Assembly: GCA_036583965.1 (NCBI GenBank) | Contig: JAZBQD010000030.1 | Span: 81,534,800-81,598,799 of the forward strand | Source of the DNA: Prunella strophiata | Lineage: Eukaryota > Chordata > Aves > Passeriformes > Prunellidae | Direction of reading: 5' to 3' | DNA length: 64,000 nt | Shown: positions 50,101 through 62,939 of the stretch, piece by piece | How positions within the stretch are numbered: the stretch's first letter is position 1 | Layout: each line of letters opens with the position of its first letter | Made by a program: the position numbers and the translations under genes | Notes under the pieces: generated by a model | What the model saw: the letters and a program-made list of their open reading frames with translations, nothing else | What the model was told of the DNA's origin: nothing | Database searches by the model: none

Positions 50101-52735
50101 TTTGGGGGTTTTTAAAGTAGTCTTCAAGATTATATTTCCTCTGCAATACCCAGAATATTGTGTTATTTATGTTGTGTTACTCTTGTGTATTTTCAGATCT
50201 TTGTTAAAGTGGTAAACTCTTTGGCCACAGTCCCTTGAGTCCAATCCATTCATAGTGTGTATCTTTAGCTTTGGAAGGAAGCTCTGAGCATGCATCTTAC
50301 CCCATTTGTTTATCTAGCTAATAATAAGCTGCCAGGATACTTGAACAGCTTCATGGCTGGCACCCAGACCGTCACCCAGTAAAGGATTTTGCCTTAGCTT
50401 TCACTGGAGAGAATTCAGATTTAGAATAAAAGTAACACTAGAACACTTCCAGTTCAATCTGGATGAAAGCTGACTTTCCCCTGTGGTTAATTCATGACTG
50501 AAAAGGTTAAAACAGATCATAGGGGATTCATGACCACATTGCTTTATAAATGCTCAGTCTCCTTAAATGTGGCAATATAAACCCCTTTCCCATTTAGATG
50601 GTGAAAATTATGTGATTAATAGCCAGTTGCAATCTCTGGAACAACAAATTGCAACCTGTGAACAACAAATACCCAGGTATGTAAATGACCACTAGGTTGG
50701 AAACCATAGTGCTAAAACATGTTAGGCTACTGATGGGATTGACTTGGAGCAGTGAAGTAATATTATAACAAAGCAATCAAGAATATTTAAAATACTGAAC
50801 CCATTTTGCTGGTTAAGTTATGATGGATTCTGAGTTCCATTTGAATAAAGGAGGGAAATACACAACTCCTTCAAAAATGGAGTTCAGAACATTTCTTTGT
50901 TACTGAGGTGCCTTCAGCAGGTTCAGGAGCTGCAGGCCTTTTAGGTTCCAGACTAGCACTTCACTCTTTTAGGTTAGCTCTCCATGTGGCAGTCCATCAC
51001 CTTAATGACATAATACAGCCACATCAAATAAGACTGACAATGTAGCAGCAAATGGGAGTGCATCACCTGGTTGAAAGGGATGAAAATAGCAGTTTAGGTG
51101 AGAGGATGCCTTTCCTTACCTCAAGTAAGGCCTGTTCTGCCTAACCTGAAACACAATCTGCCTTGCAATACAACCTTCCTGACCTTCCACATTTTGATCT
51201 GGAATGGTTATCTGTTGCCAGAGTAGGATTCCTCTCCTACTCTAACACCTCAGTCCTTCATCTCAAGTTCCAGGCATGCTGCTGTTGTGTACTGCATGCC
51301 CAGTTTTCTGTTGACTTCCCTGTGGCCAAGGTTTATCCCAGGTTAGCTGATTTAGTCTTCCTAAAAGACAGTGAGTGACAGCCAGATTTGCTCAGTGCAG
51401 TTGGATAGTCTGGTCATGCCAACCACAACATGTCTGACTCTTGCCTTGTCAATTCCTTTCTTGTTCTCCCACTTCCGAAAGAAATAAATATCTTCATAAC
51501 GAGCTACAGCAAAGAAGTGGGAGGCGGAGACAGGGCTGGGTACTAAATTAAAACCAAGAAAGCAGGTGTTTTATCATCATTTAATTTCTAACAGTGTGTG
51601 ATAAACTAAAAAAATTATCCAATTAAGACAAATCATGTTTCACTAGCACTTTTTCATACTTTCCCTTTCTTAATTGAACAAGGATATTTACTGTGGGGAT
51701 TTATAGGCTATAAAATATAGAATGAATATGAATGGATAAATAGGCTAAAGATTATATGGGAGTAAAATAGCGCAATCTAGTAAACGAAATCTCTGACATA
51801 GTGATGAAAAAGTTGTTTTGGGTTGTGTACATCTTTGTGTAGCCAGGAAAATGGCCTTATTTCAAGTAGGAGGGATGAAAAGAGCGTAAGTTTTGCCAGG
51901 TCTTTCCTTTTACACTGTTAGTAACTAAACTTGTGCATGACAAGGTACAGGTAATAAACAGCCAACACCTCTATCTTTAGAGAATTGGGAGGTGCTAACA
52001 GTGTTCACAGCTTGGAATAGTAAAAGTTGCCATACTCATAACTGTAATGGTGCTATTTGAAAAAAAAATTCCATCAAAATAGCAACATTTCCTAAAGATT
52101 GCTATGATAAAGGTATATCCATTTAAAATGTGAAAACTCCACTAGTTATAAGTTAATGTACCTAAAACTGTAAAGGAGAAGGAACTGAAGGTCACTTCAA
52201 TTTTCACAGAAGCTTATCAGATTTCTGTTTCCATGAAGAATATTGATGTGTACTAAAACTTGGCCTCACCACCCCCTATAAAATGTATTTGAGATTCAAT
52301 GCACTGAAAATAGAGTGGTAGCAGAGTCTAATGCTAGTGAAATGTGACAGGTATGCAATCTAGTACGTGAATGTTAATGTTTATAAAGCTAATTAAGAAA
52401 AAAAGTATCCTGTCATTTTTTTTCACATTTTGTGACATCATTTATATTTCTAATGTAACCTTTTGGTAAAACATGATTTAAAGCAGTGTTTCAGTGTGGT
52501 AACATTAGCTTCATTTCTGCTATGGTTTTCCATCTTAACATTTTAATTTTTAGATTCTTAAAATACAGTAACTTAGATATAGATTAATGTAAAAAATATA
52601 TTTATTGATTATGTGAGCCATTCTGAAAGCCTGTCTGAAGCTCTTTGTCATTGCCTTCATTGTCCCAGTGTAATAGGGTTCTCACTAAAGAACGAAAGAG
52701 TTTAAAAAGAATTAATTGCTGTGTAATAAGCCTTA
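41150..52735 (+). other. PPP2R3B: PPP2R3B intron, no supported exon
   Basis: About 11.6 kb of AT-rich intronic DNA. It holds a T20 run at 45,442-45,461 directly followed by ATTTCAG. I searched by eye for the expected next exon of the B'' subunit (the conserved block before the first EF-hand region) and did not find it. The open frames here lack domain content. Confidence 0.6.
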
Positions 52736-52739
52736 TCCT

Positions 52740-53186
52740 TTGGAGGTACTTCATTGAAGCTGGACAGTGAGTGTTTTGTGACAGAAGGGAAAGTTGAGGG
52801 GGATGGGAGGAGGAGGAAGCTAGAAAATAACCACGACTGGCCTCTCTGCATTCCTGTAGGGCTTGCCTTTTTTAAAATTGGAAGCTACTTTTATAGATGC
52901 TCCTCCAAACACGGTTTTCATTTTCCATACTGTCCCATTTAGACTTTGGTATGCCTGGATGAAAGGGCAGGCCCCCAGAGTGACTTCCCAATCTGTTTTT
53001 TCAATTCCAGCCAAGTTCCCTTTAATGTATGGAGCAGGCAAAGTTGAGCTGACTCTTATAATATCCCAGAACTCGGGCGCAGCTGCTGCTTTAAGCGGCA
53101 CTGAGTGATAATACAACAGCTCTGCTATTTCCTGGGACTCAAGTGCCTGGACTGGCACACAGAGACATTATATGAAATCCGAAAGC
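52740..53186 (+). promoter_or_regulatory. PPP2R3B: Candidate alternative (PR72-type) promoter and 5' UTR of PPP2R3B
   Basis: The stretch just upstream of the alternative coding exon is less AT-rich than its surroundings. It has no CpG island and no clear TATA box on the plus strand. Sites seen include an E-box CAGCTG at 53,081-53,086 and TCAAGTG at 53,139-53,145, the NKX2-type motif. In the paralogue PPP2R3A the equivalent internal promoter drives the heart- and muscle-enriched PR72 isoform, so muscle-type sites are of interest, though single short motifs prove little. Overlapping open frames on both strands here (52,820-53,158) are shadows. Confidence 0.4.
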
Positions 53187-53318
53187 ATGAGGATAAAGGA
53201 GATTTCTTTGCGACAAGATCCTGATCTAAGAAAGGAGTTGGCATTGCTAGCTCGAGGATGTGATTTTGTTTTACCTTCTAGATTCAAGAAGAGACTGAAA
53301 GCTTTTCAGCAGGTTCAG
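53187..53318 (+). CDS. PPP2R3B: PPP2R3B alternative first coding exon (PR72-like N-terminus)
   Basis: The 44 codons begin MRIKEISLRQDPDLRKEL, contain LARGCDFVLPSRFKKRLKAF, and end FQQVQ before a GT donor (CAG|GTTTGT) at 53,318/53,319. This closely matches the N-terminus of PR72, the short isoform of the paralogue PPP2R3A, over its whole length. It lies about 13.5 kb after the PR70-type first exon in the same orientation, and both end in phase 0, so either can join the same next exon. I chose 53,187 because it aligns with the PR72 start and has A at -3. An in-frame ATG at 53,172 would add five residues in a weaker context. The donor is slightly weak. The upstream bases look like UTR, not an acceptor, so I call it a first exon, not a cassette. 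Confidence 0.85.
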
Positions 53319-54841
53319 GTTTGTCTTTCTGTTCTTATACAATTAAGTTACTGTTGTCAACTGTACCTTCACAACCACTCAAACTGCAGGCAATGCATGG
53401 AAGCTGTTACTAAACTGGCAGAGATTTGATAGTCTGTTCCATATATGATGATTTCTTCTGTGTTTTAGAAGACTGCTGATAGTTTTGTGCAAAGAAGAGG
53501 TGAGAGTTTGCTGAAGCACAAAGCATAGTTAAAGTACGATGTTTGCACAAAGGTATATGCAGTGCAAAGTTGGTGCATTTAATGCTATTAAACTTTTAAA
53601 GACTGTTTTCCTTAATCTGCATAATTGTAAGCTACATGCATTTCCCCAGGAGGTTTAATTTATCTCTTACCAGAACTGGGCATATAAAATATACTGAAAT
53701 AGGCTGTAACTTCACTAGCTCAAGCATAATATGGTAAAAAGTGCTTTCATACTTGCATGATGATCCTGAATTCCTTTAGATTTTGTTTATATTGAACTTT
53801 TTATTTGAATTCGATCAGTTCTTGCTGCTTGATTTACATGTGTACTGCTGCTGTTTTGTAGCAGTGAGTTAAAGCTACAATTTTAGAGAGTGCTTAAAAT
53901 TGAGAATAGAAGTATTTGAAAAGTAAAATCAGAAGGGAAACTACTTATAGAGTAAATGTTCAAAGAGATTTGTTATCTCTTGGAGTGAGAAAAAGCATAC
54001 AACTTTTTTTGTGAAACTGAAATTTGGTATTTCTTTGAATACCCTTTAAGACATACAGTGGTATCTGAAAGCATTCACTTTGACCTTACCTCACCCTCAC
54101 TACCAATTCATATACTAAAGGTGTGTCAGTGAAGGCAAATCTGAACCCTTTTTTAATTAAGGAAAGTTTAACAGTTGACTAAAAAATACATTAACTTAGA
54201 AATTCTGGCATTGTTAGTTATTCTAAATATAGCCTGCTACTTAATTTTGAATTCAGTGCACTAATGTCCCTTTCAGATGACCTTCAAGAGAGGGACATAG
54301 AACCCTATGACCCTAAGAATGTACTAGTCTTCTGTCTTCTATATGATTATTGAAAATTTGTCTCAAGTGATCTTTATAAGCAATGTTTATTTCTTTGTGC
54401 AAAGCAGAGTGCCAATGTTGACTGTGCTGGTTTACACCATTCAGCAGAGACATGAGTTAAAGGAATTTTGACTTGTGTCTTTAGTGCTAAACTGGAGACA
54501 GGTAAGAGAACTAGTCAACTAGAGATAACAAGAAAAAGAAAATACTGTCTTAATTACCCAGAAGTAGTGGTAGCAGTTAATATTTAGGCACCTCAGAGGA
54601 GGAGGCAAGTTCAGTCTAGTCATGGCATCCTGTTGTAAACAAACACAGCATTACCTTGTGTGGTGCCCCTTAACTTGATCTGTCTTTCATCGAGCGATAG
54701 TTGGATCGCTTGTACTTTTACAGGGCCTTTTTATGTTGACCTAGAAAACATCTCAGTGTAGTATGGTTAAGCATACCTCCAAGCTACTAACTACTTTAGA
54801 AAACAGCTTGTCTAATCTGTAGGGGTTTTTTTCTGTTCTAG

Positions 54842-54874
54842 CATGCTGCTGGCTATAAACTTACAGTGAAGAAA
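54842..54874 (+). other. Candidate 33-base microexon in PPP2R3B intron
   Basis: A very strong acceptor (GGGGTTTTTTTCTGTTCTAG, ending 54,841) is preceded by branch-point-like TACTAAC (54,785-54,791) and TCTAAT (about 54,811). A GTGAGC donor follows at 54,875. The 33 bases are open in phase 0 and read HAAGYKLTVKK. Phase 0 at both ends would let it be included between either PPP2R3B first exon and the common exon without breaking the frame. I know of no such segment in B'' subunits. The signals are seen; use of the exon is unproven. Confidence 0.25.
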
Positions 54875-56506
54875 GTGAGCAAATATTTTTCATTTTTAAC
54901 CAGTCTTGCACTTCCTGGGTAAATGGCAACTGTAGAATAATGTATGATATAATGACATAGATTACAAAATTTTTTGAGCAAAACAGAATTAATAGGAGTA
55001 TAAAACTAGAATGAGGTCTGACATTGCTCAGTTTGATAGAAAGTACTTTATCTGAAGTTGCTTTTTTAGGTGGTGGTTGGCTTCAACTTCACGGTGTTAA
55101 GGAGACCTTTTTGGAAGTATCAGAAAAAATAAATATGGGTGCTAGTAACTGTTGATACTAGAAGATGGGTATTCTTTACATACTGTTTTATGTTAATGTT
55201 AATTCCAACTTATCCTCGTAGGTTAGGTGCATTTCAAAGAATAGTTATTTATCAGCTACATAATCATTGAAGAAATTTCAATTAAAATTGAAGACTGTTT
55301 AGAGATTTTGTAGAATAACTTGCAACAAAACTTCGTAGCTTCAGTTGCTAATCTTTGTTGCTTTTGGTGTTTACAACCGCCTATTCCACTGAATGCTGAA
55401 GTCAAGCAGAAATGGAAGCCAATCTGTTCTTCCATATTTCTACTACAATCTTGTAATTTTATAACTTATTAAGCAAATGACAGATTCTCTTTAAAAGATT
55501 TGTGATATTAAAACAGGCATCTTAAAATAAAAAATTAGTAATGGTGCTGGATGTTGAAATAACATGTGGTTCAGAATCTGCTCTGAGGTGGGTTGGAATG
55601 ACTGGGTCTTCCACAGGTTCCAAGAATTCTAAGGCAGTGGCTTTTCATATAGGGCCATGTAAGTAAATAATCTGTGTAGGTAATCCCCTGTGGTTTAGAA
55701 GGGGTAGAAGGGGTTAGAGCATAGCACATCAGGTTTCTTGAAAATCTTTAAATAGACCATCAGTAGTGAGGTGGGTTGTTCTAGAAAGTGGTGGAATAGG
55801 CAGTTCCTCAGTTTTTATTTATTGATGAAAATTGAAAAAAAAAGAAAACCTGAGCAAAGTAGGGCTTTATGTAAAGATCTATTTCTCAAAAGAAAGATAA
55901 ACCAATACATAACTGTTGAAATGTTCTCTGTTACCTTGGGGAGCTAAATTTCTTAGTAGGTATCTCTGCATAAAACGAAGTAAAACTTCAGTCCGTCTTA
56001 CCCTGATGTTGATTCTAAAACCAAGGTCTTTCTTAATTACTTAATACCTGTGGGATATATTGAGCTGGGAATGCAGCACTTGAAGAGTCCCTGTGTCCAC
56101 CTTGCTTGTCAATTTAGCTGAAACTTTGGAGGGAGAAGAAACTATTACCTTGTCAAATGTATTGGCAACTTGCAGATGTGAACTGAAAGGCTGAGCACCT
56201 TGTTTTAGCCAACATCTGGTGGCATCCCTATCTGTCAGAGTTGAAATATAAGCAGCACCATTATGCATGTTATATGAGGAAAATATACCTCAAGTTAGGA
56301 ACAAAATTACAATAAAATATATTGTTTGTACACTGACATGCTTATACATTTGTAACTCAGTGTTAGCTAAACTAGGAGAATGGGTATGTTTTGCTACTTA
56401 GAGGCCACATCGCCTTACAAAACTGTGGAGTCCTAACTTTAAAACTAGACTTTTAAAAAATTTAAGTTCATGCTGGATACAATGTCTTTTTTAAAAGGAC
56501 CAAAAG

Positions 56507-56531
56507 AAAAAAAAAAAAAAAAAAAAAAAAA
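56507..56531 (+). repeat. A25 homopolymer
   Basis: Twenty-five consecutive A. No SINE or processed pseudogene body is recognisable upstream. It is probably polymorphic and prone to sequencing error. Confidence 0.9.
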
Positions 56532-59500
56532 CTGGCCTAAGTTTTTAATTCATCTTCTCAATGTTAGTGACAGACCTGTGCTGGCATATTTTTCAGTATT
56601 TTTAATGAATTATATCTTTATCTGCTCTGCTTGCTGGGTGATTCCTTGGTGTAGTTGTATGCGTCACAGCTCACTGCGAAAATGGAGAACTACTCGTTTC
56701 ATGACCACCTGTTAATGATACTAAATGCTGCTTACACATGCTATTTATGTCAGCTGTATGAGAACTATTTCTTCAGCTTCTGCAGTGCCTCACGAGATTG
56801 GCTTGCCTTCTGAGTGAAGTAGCTTTAGACTTTAGTGCCACTTGATCATTTTTACATTCCTTTGTTTCCGAAATGCTACATAAATGCTTGTGGTATGTTC
56901 AAGACAGCAATGAACACAGAGTCTGTAGGTACCAGTGTGTGCTGGGCTAGTGTATATTTGTGATGTAGTGCACACAGTGATTATTTTAGTCATGAAGATA
57001 AGTCTCATTTCTGAGGCAAAACTACTTTCAAAAAATTTAATTGAGGCTGTTGGGTTTACAGCTATAGTCTCAAAAGAAGATGTAACAATTAGAGGCTTCA
57101 GGCACGACAGCTTTCCTGTTAACATCAGTTTTCTAATTTAACATAATTTGTAGACCTTTTAACACCACAGGGGGAGGACCCAATATTCATTTTTACATAA
57201 TAGTTTTACATCAGGCACACAAATGCCTTATTAAAGAACTCAAGTGTTTGCGGGGAGGGCTGGAGATGGAATACAAATCTCATTCTGCGTGTAGCTAATA
57301 GGTATGCTTGATGCTAGCTTGCTGATATAATGCCAGTTTTCCAGAGCATATGCCAACATTTAAAACAGAATGAAAATATATAGGCTGCCCACTGAGACTT
57401 ACTAGTTAAGATGAGGTTTTCCATAAATGGTTCACTACTAGTGGATTGCCAAATTTTAAGCTCTAGTCTCTTAAAAAGAAACTGTAAGCAAGCTGGTAGA
57501 CTTTTACCACTTCTGAGATTGAGAGTCCTGGTTCAAATGTAAAATGTATTGGCTGCCTGTGATAGCAGCTTCTTTACCTGCTCATGTCGGGTGATAAATC
57601 TATTTTTTAAATTATTATTACAGAAAATGTGTACAGTTTCTATAGAAAAGCCAATGTGGTGAAAGTTTGCTACAGCTTACTTGCATTCATGATTTAAGAG
57701 TCTAGATGTCAGTTCCCTCTGCAGCTAAGTTTTCTGATGCAGAATTTATACATTGAAGAGTTCAGATCTACGTATTTTTCCCTTGAAATAAGAGATTCAT
57801 TATTCTTTTCTCCATTTTAACTGACACCACTAATAGTAGATGTTGTATGACTATTGGTAGTCCTAGAGAGCCTGAAACAGTTCAGCATATCTTCATATAA
57901 AATGTCCTTCAACTTTTGCAGGGCAAGAGGGATATGAGATTGTTTTCACAATTGTCCAAATCAGAATTTTTCAGAGCATCAGCAGACAAGCAGTTGACAG
58001 AATACTTGTTCTAGCTGTTGACTTTGCAGCTCTGTAGCAAGGCTGAACTTGGTGACATTTCTTGTTTAAAAGGATTCTTCTTGAAGTCAATTGCATCTAG
58101 TGATTGAAGCTTGCTTTGTTGTAAACATGTGAAGATAAAAAGCTATTGCAGAGTTTAAGTGGATGTCTGTCTTAGCTGTATGTGTTACTTTTGATGTTGA
58201 ACTGATGGCCTGTCCTGACAAGGGCTGTTTTCTGTAGACAAATGTTAGAATTGCCTCGGGTGTACCTGTCAGTCCCTTGGCTGTGTACAATCAAAATAAT
58301 CATGTACTAGGCAGAATTTACCAGCTTGTGCCCTGGAAACAGTTGGGGAACAGAATACACTGGGAAGGAATAGAAGAACTGATTTAATCTGTGACCACAG
58401 TATTTTCTGAGGAAGCTGCAACTATATGACAAACAGCATATATTAGTGACTGGAATACTTAATTTGACATAATTAATAAACTGTAGCCTGTTTGATAGCA
58501 ACTCACAGGCACTAGCAGTTATACTAGCAGTGACTAATTTTTCTATTACTTTTGTCTTACCATGAAATTTAGAAGAAAATTTTAGAAAATTGTGTTTCAC
58601 AGGGTAGATTTTTCTGAACAATGTTGCTTTTTTTCCCATTTTATACTGTGTACACTTTTCCATTTTTAAATTAGTAAGGCATGTGAAAGAGAGGAAAAAT
58701 ATCTTCACTGGATAAAAAAGTGTCATCACTACCAGTGATGGCACATTCTCAGAGGAAACCTTGCTCTAGAAGCCTTTGGTAAAAGTTTTGTCAACAAATA
58801 GAGCAAGTTACCAATGGGTGTGGATGTAATGTGGAAAGGTCTTGTGTTCATGGCTTTGGGAGGCACAGGTAACTACATCTTCAATTTTTGTCTCCACCCA
58901 AGTCTTTTCTGAATAAAATCAATAAGCTCTTCTTCATACTGCATACTTTTGATGTCAAAGCTCTGTGTGACTATACAAAGAAAAAAGTGTGCAGCCATAT
59001 TTGGAGGTGTTTCTACAGCAATAATGCTTTTGCAATAGCATCTTCCAGTTCCCAGCAGGACTGCCTGATTTACCTATGTCAGCTCTACCAAGCTGCAAAT
59101 TGGGAGAATCCCAGTATTTCCAAAATCAGAGTTGTAGAAGAACTTGAGTGAGACATCTGTTAGTGGAGCATATGTATTGCTGAAAGAGAGGAGATTGGTA
59201 AGTATGTGCTATAATGGTTAGGTATCATGAAGAAAAATAAAATACCAGTTTACCTCAGCCTTCACTAACAAGTGAAAAACAGATTTTGACCATTTGAAAG
59301 TTTCCCAGTGCTACTTTTGTTTGTGTGTATGTGATATGAGTTGCCTATGGTGGCCATTCACAAATGCTTTTAGTTGAATGTGGTTTTAAATTTTATACCC
59401 CAGATAGTATGTATGGAATGCATTTCATAATTTCAGGTGGAAGCTTTTACTGGATGCCACTGCCTACTGTCTCCTCCTACATTAGAACTAACATGCTTTC

Positions 59501-62059
59501 CCAGATAGGTTTGTGTAGGTGGTCCAAAGTTTTGCATGCTGTGCTGCAGTGCTGACACTTCAGTGGCTTTTTCTTGAGGGTCATTTTGGCTATTTCAATT
59601 TGGCTTGGTTAAATGAAGGGGAAAAGTGTTAATGACAGTTGTACCCTAATTCTTTATGCCTTAAAATAAGGCTTTCAAGACTATCCGAGGGGTGGCCCTT
59701 AGCACAGCAATTTAATTCCAACTGGACAGGGTGCTTCTTTCCCAGGCTATCTCAAAATTAAGAGTACTACTACTTACTCTGCTGTCTTAAAACTTTAAAA
59801 TGAGGGGACAAATTAGCTTCGTATACCAAACAGCTTAAAAAAAAAAACCATTTCCTTTTTTACCTCAGAATCAGAAATTAGGATCTTTAGGCTTCATTTT
59901 TACTGTTACCTAGGATCCTTCCTTATGTTACTCCTGACTGCTTTAAACTGTCACTGAATCTCTTTTGGTTTATGGAATTGCCACATGCTGTAACATGTCA
60001 GTGATCCCAAAATGGGACAGAGCAGTGTACAGTTTTGTCTCTAGAGTAAAGTTGATTTAGCCTTGAGGATTAACATTTGCATTGAACACAAAACTGGATT
60101 ACCATATACTTTTTACAGAAGTAGACTTGATAGTAAATGGCCAAGAGTATGCATAAATGAGATGAGAATGATAGTCCATTTATTTAAAAATGAGATGAGT
60201 GCACAACCTGGTATGCAGGAAGGAGACTCCCACCTTATTTTTCTGGTCAGAATTTGAACACAGGATTGCTAACTGGAACATAGACTGCATTGAGAGTGTT
60301 GCTGAACCCTGCTCTCATACATTAACTCGGGTTGCATGTAAAAAATTGGAAACAGTTAGGTTAAAGTACCTTTTTTCTTCTAATGGTATATTGCTAGAAC
60401 TTTATGGGAAAGTATGTTAACTTTTCCATTTCCTTCCCTTCATGTAGCACAAATATTTACTACAGGCCAAACTAGGCAAATGAAATTTTCAGAGTTAAGG
60501 CTATCAGCAAAAGTAAGCTAGTGTAAAACTGCAGCAGAGTTAATGAATGTTTATCTCCTGCTGTGGAAGGAAAGAGCAGCATGTATGATAAAATTAGTCT
60601 CTATAGCCCATCTAAAAACAGCTGCCAGACAGTGACTGAAGGATAGCAAGCTGAAGTCCAGGATAGAAGGAAACAACTGGGACTAAAATGATTGTTGCCA
60701 GAGGAAAGACTTTTACATATATACCCTGATGGCTGGTTTAGCATGGGTTCATTCTCTGTAGATATCTCTCGGGGTTTGATCAGTTCTATATTTCTGACTA
60801 AGCTATGCAAAATGAATCACAATCTTAGCATGTTTTTAAGCCTAATGTAATCTGATTTTAAACAATACTGCTGTACTACTCCCTGATCTTCCTTATGTTA
60901 GCAGCAGAACCACGTTGCTTCTAAGTGGCACCAATTGTGTGAGATTTGAAGGCAAATAGGGAGTTCTAACTTTGCTCTTTAGCTGTGTTGGTGACCTGAG
61001 GCAATTCACCATATTGTTTCAATATCACTAGTGAAGCAAGTGAATTCTAAGGGGGAAGGGGAAGATGCAGGTGTGCTGTGGTATAGCTTACCTTATGCCA
61101 TGCTGTGAAACTTCATTATTAAGATTACCTGTAAACTTACTGTTTTGAAGATGATTTTCAGTGCAGTAATTTCATTTTAGAGTAATAGAACTTAGCTGGG
61201 GGAAGAACCCAGAAATTTTCAGAGTTTTAAATTGTCCAAAGATCATCTTTCACAGAGGAAAAAATACTGTTTAGCACACCAAGCTGAATGGGAAGTAGTG
61301 CAATCAGTGAACTCTTGCAGTAAAAAATCTCATTAGTTTTGCTGGAAAGATGCTAATGAGGATGACATAGAAAGCAATAAAAAAGCATCACACTTCAACT
61401 TAAATAGTTGTAAATGTCTACCACAAGGTCAAAAGGGCTTATGTTACAGAGCCCATGTTTCTCTGGGCTTCTTCTGAGGAAAGTTCTGGTAATAACCTTT
61501 CTTTGTCTATCCTGAAACAGATTTTTGAAGGCACTTCAGCATGTTAAAGTATTTGACATGTTAGAACAGGGTTTTCAAAACTGTTGTCTTTTTTCCAAAT
61601 GAGAATGAATTCTTTTCTAAATTTCTTTTCTAAATAAGCGTAGTGCAAGTCTTTTATGTGAGGTTTTCAAGATTTAAATTCCATAAAACTACTGATAATG
61701 TAAATTGTTTATCTAGAGGGAAATTTTGGCGTTCACTTTGAAGTCAATTAGGTAGTAAGTTTAAAAAGAAACATTTGTGATTTTATTGGTCAGACTTAGA
61801 TTGACAGCAAGAACAGAGCAGAGGGATGGGAAAGCTGGTCAGGTGCTCCTTGTGAGCCTGCTTACTGATAACAATTTATTACATTCACAATTACTGTTTA
61901 ACTGATCAGCTGTAACAGACCTTGTGTTCTTAAGAACTCACTGAATTTAATAAAGGAAAGACTCATACAAAAAAAATGTTACCCTTTGAATCTCCTGTTG
62001 GCTTCCATCTTCTGTTGTGTGTCAGGGAACGTCATGCAGTTATCTGTTTTCATTGTTAG

Positions 62060-62173
62060 GTGCTTGATGAGCTTTATTCGTGGGTGGTTGCATGGATGTT
62101 AGGATTTAAAAGGCTGAATAGCATATCTCTGCAGAAAATCCTCTTAGCTTATTATGCAGTTTGGTTCATCCAG
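62060..62173 (+). other. Candidate 114-base exon in PPP2R3B intron
   Basis: An acceptor (TGTTTTCATTGTTAG, ending 62,059) and a donor (CAG|GTATGT at 62,173/62,174) bracket 114 bases, exactly 38 codons. Phase 0 is open throughout and reads VLDELYSWVVAWMLGFKRLN followed by a hydrophobic, aromatic-rich run ending YYAVWFIQ. That composition does not resemble the known B'' N-terminal region. Both ends are phase 0, compatible with cassette use in PPP2R3B. It could equally be chance or belong to an unknown transcript. Confidence 0.2.
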
Positions 62174-62699
62174 GTATGTTTAGCATAAAGTAGAATATAT
62201 AAGACTAGAAGACCTAGTCTATTAAGAACTAGATCAACTTACGTATTGCACATTGTAAACAACATTGCAACAGACCTTTTTTCTTTTAAATGCCTAACTA
62301 AAATCTATTAAGGGATTGAACCAGACTTTTATCTATTTGATAGGCAAAAATCTCTTTATAGTGTTTTCAGTATTTAATGCCCAGATTGTAGTGCATCACT
62401 CAATAAAATCCTAATGTGAAGCTGAGTGTAAATATGAGGTATAATTTTTCGGGGGTCCTTTTTTGACCCTGCTGTATGCATTCTGATGACTTTTCTCTAG
62501 TATGGACATTATCATGGAAATACCTGTCAAATACTACAGCAAGAGCTGACTGCGAACTCTGTAAATATTTTTAAATGTTTAGGGTTTAGCTTTTTTTTCA
62601 GAGAAACAGGCAGAAAAAATGTTGATGTAATCATCATTTCTGAATGAAATTACTTTATTCTGTAGTCCTGTCAAAACAATGTAAATACCAATCAGTTGA

Positions 62700-62935
62700 A
62701 TCCAGATAGTGATAGGACAAGAGGGAATGGTTTTAAACTAAAAGAGGAGAGGAAAAATTCTTTACTATGAGAGTGGGGAGGCATTGGTACAGGCAACCCA
62801 GAGAAGTTGTGGATCCCCCATCCCTGGAAGTGTTCAAGACCAGGTTGAATGGGGCCCTGAGCAGCCTATCTAGTGGGTGGCATCCCTGCTCACAGCAGAG
62901 GGGTTGGAACTAGATGTCCCTTCCAGCCCAAGTTC
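62700..62935 (+). mobile_element. 5'-truncated CR1 LINE 3' end
   Basis: Sense-strand CR1 sequence runs from GATAGGACAAGAGGGAATGG through the block around TGGATCCCCCATCCCTGGAA to GTTGGAACTAGATGTCCCTT and CCAGCC. This is the ORF2 C-terminus and 3' UTR. The terminal octamers are absent or decayed. It lies in the same orientation as PPP2R3B, within its intron. Confidence 0.88.
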
Positions 62936-62939
62936 ATAT

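Larger units (their letters stand above)
53319..62690 (+). other. PPP2R3B: PPP2R3B intron, right part
   Basis: AT-rich intronic DNA continuing beyond both first exons. Two exon-like segments (54,842-54,874 and 62,060-62,173) are listed separately. The longest minus-strand frame here (145 codons, 58,307-58,744) has no recognisable domain. Confidence 0.6.

Noticed and set aside
52820..53158. 112-codon minus-strand and 81-codon plus-strand frames
   Set aside because: These are overlapping shadows in the region upstream of the alternative PPP2R3B exon. Neither has a domain or splice logic.
54693..54710. AGCGAT and ATCGCT inverted repeat with six-base spacer
   Set aside because: A six-base stem is too short to support a specific element.
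58307..58744. 145-codon minus-strand open frame
   Set aside because: It sits in a PPP2R3B intron with AT-driven composition, no recognisable domain and no splice or promoter context.
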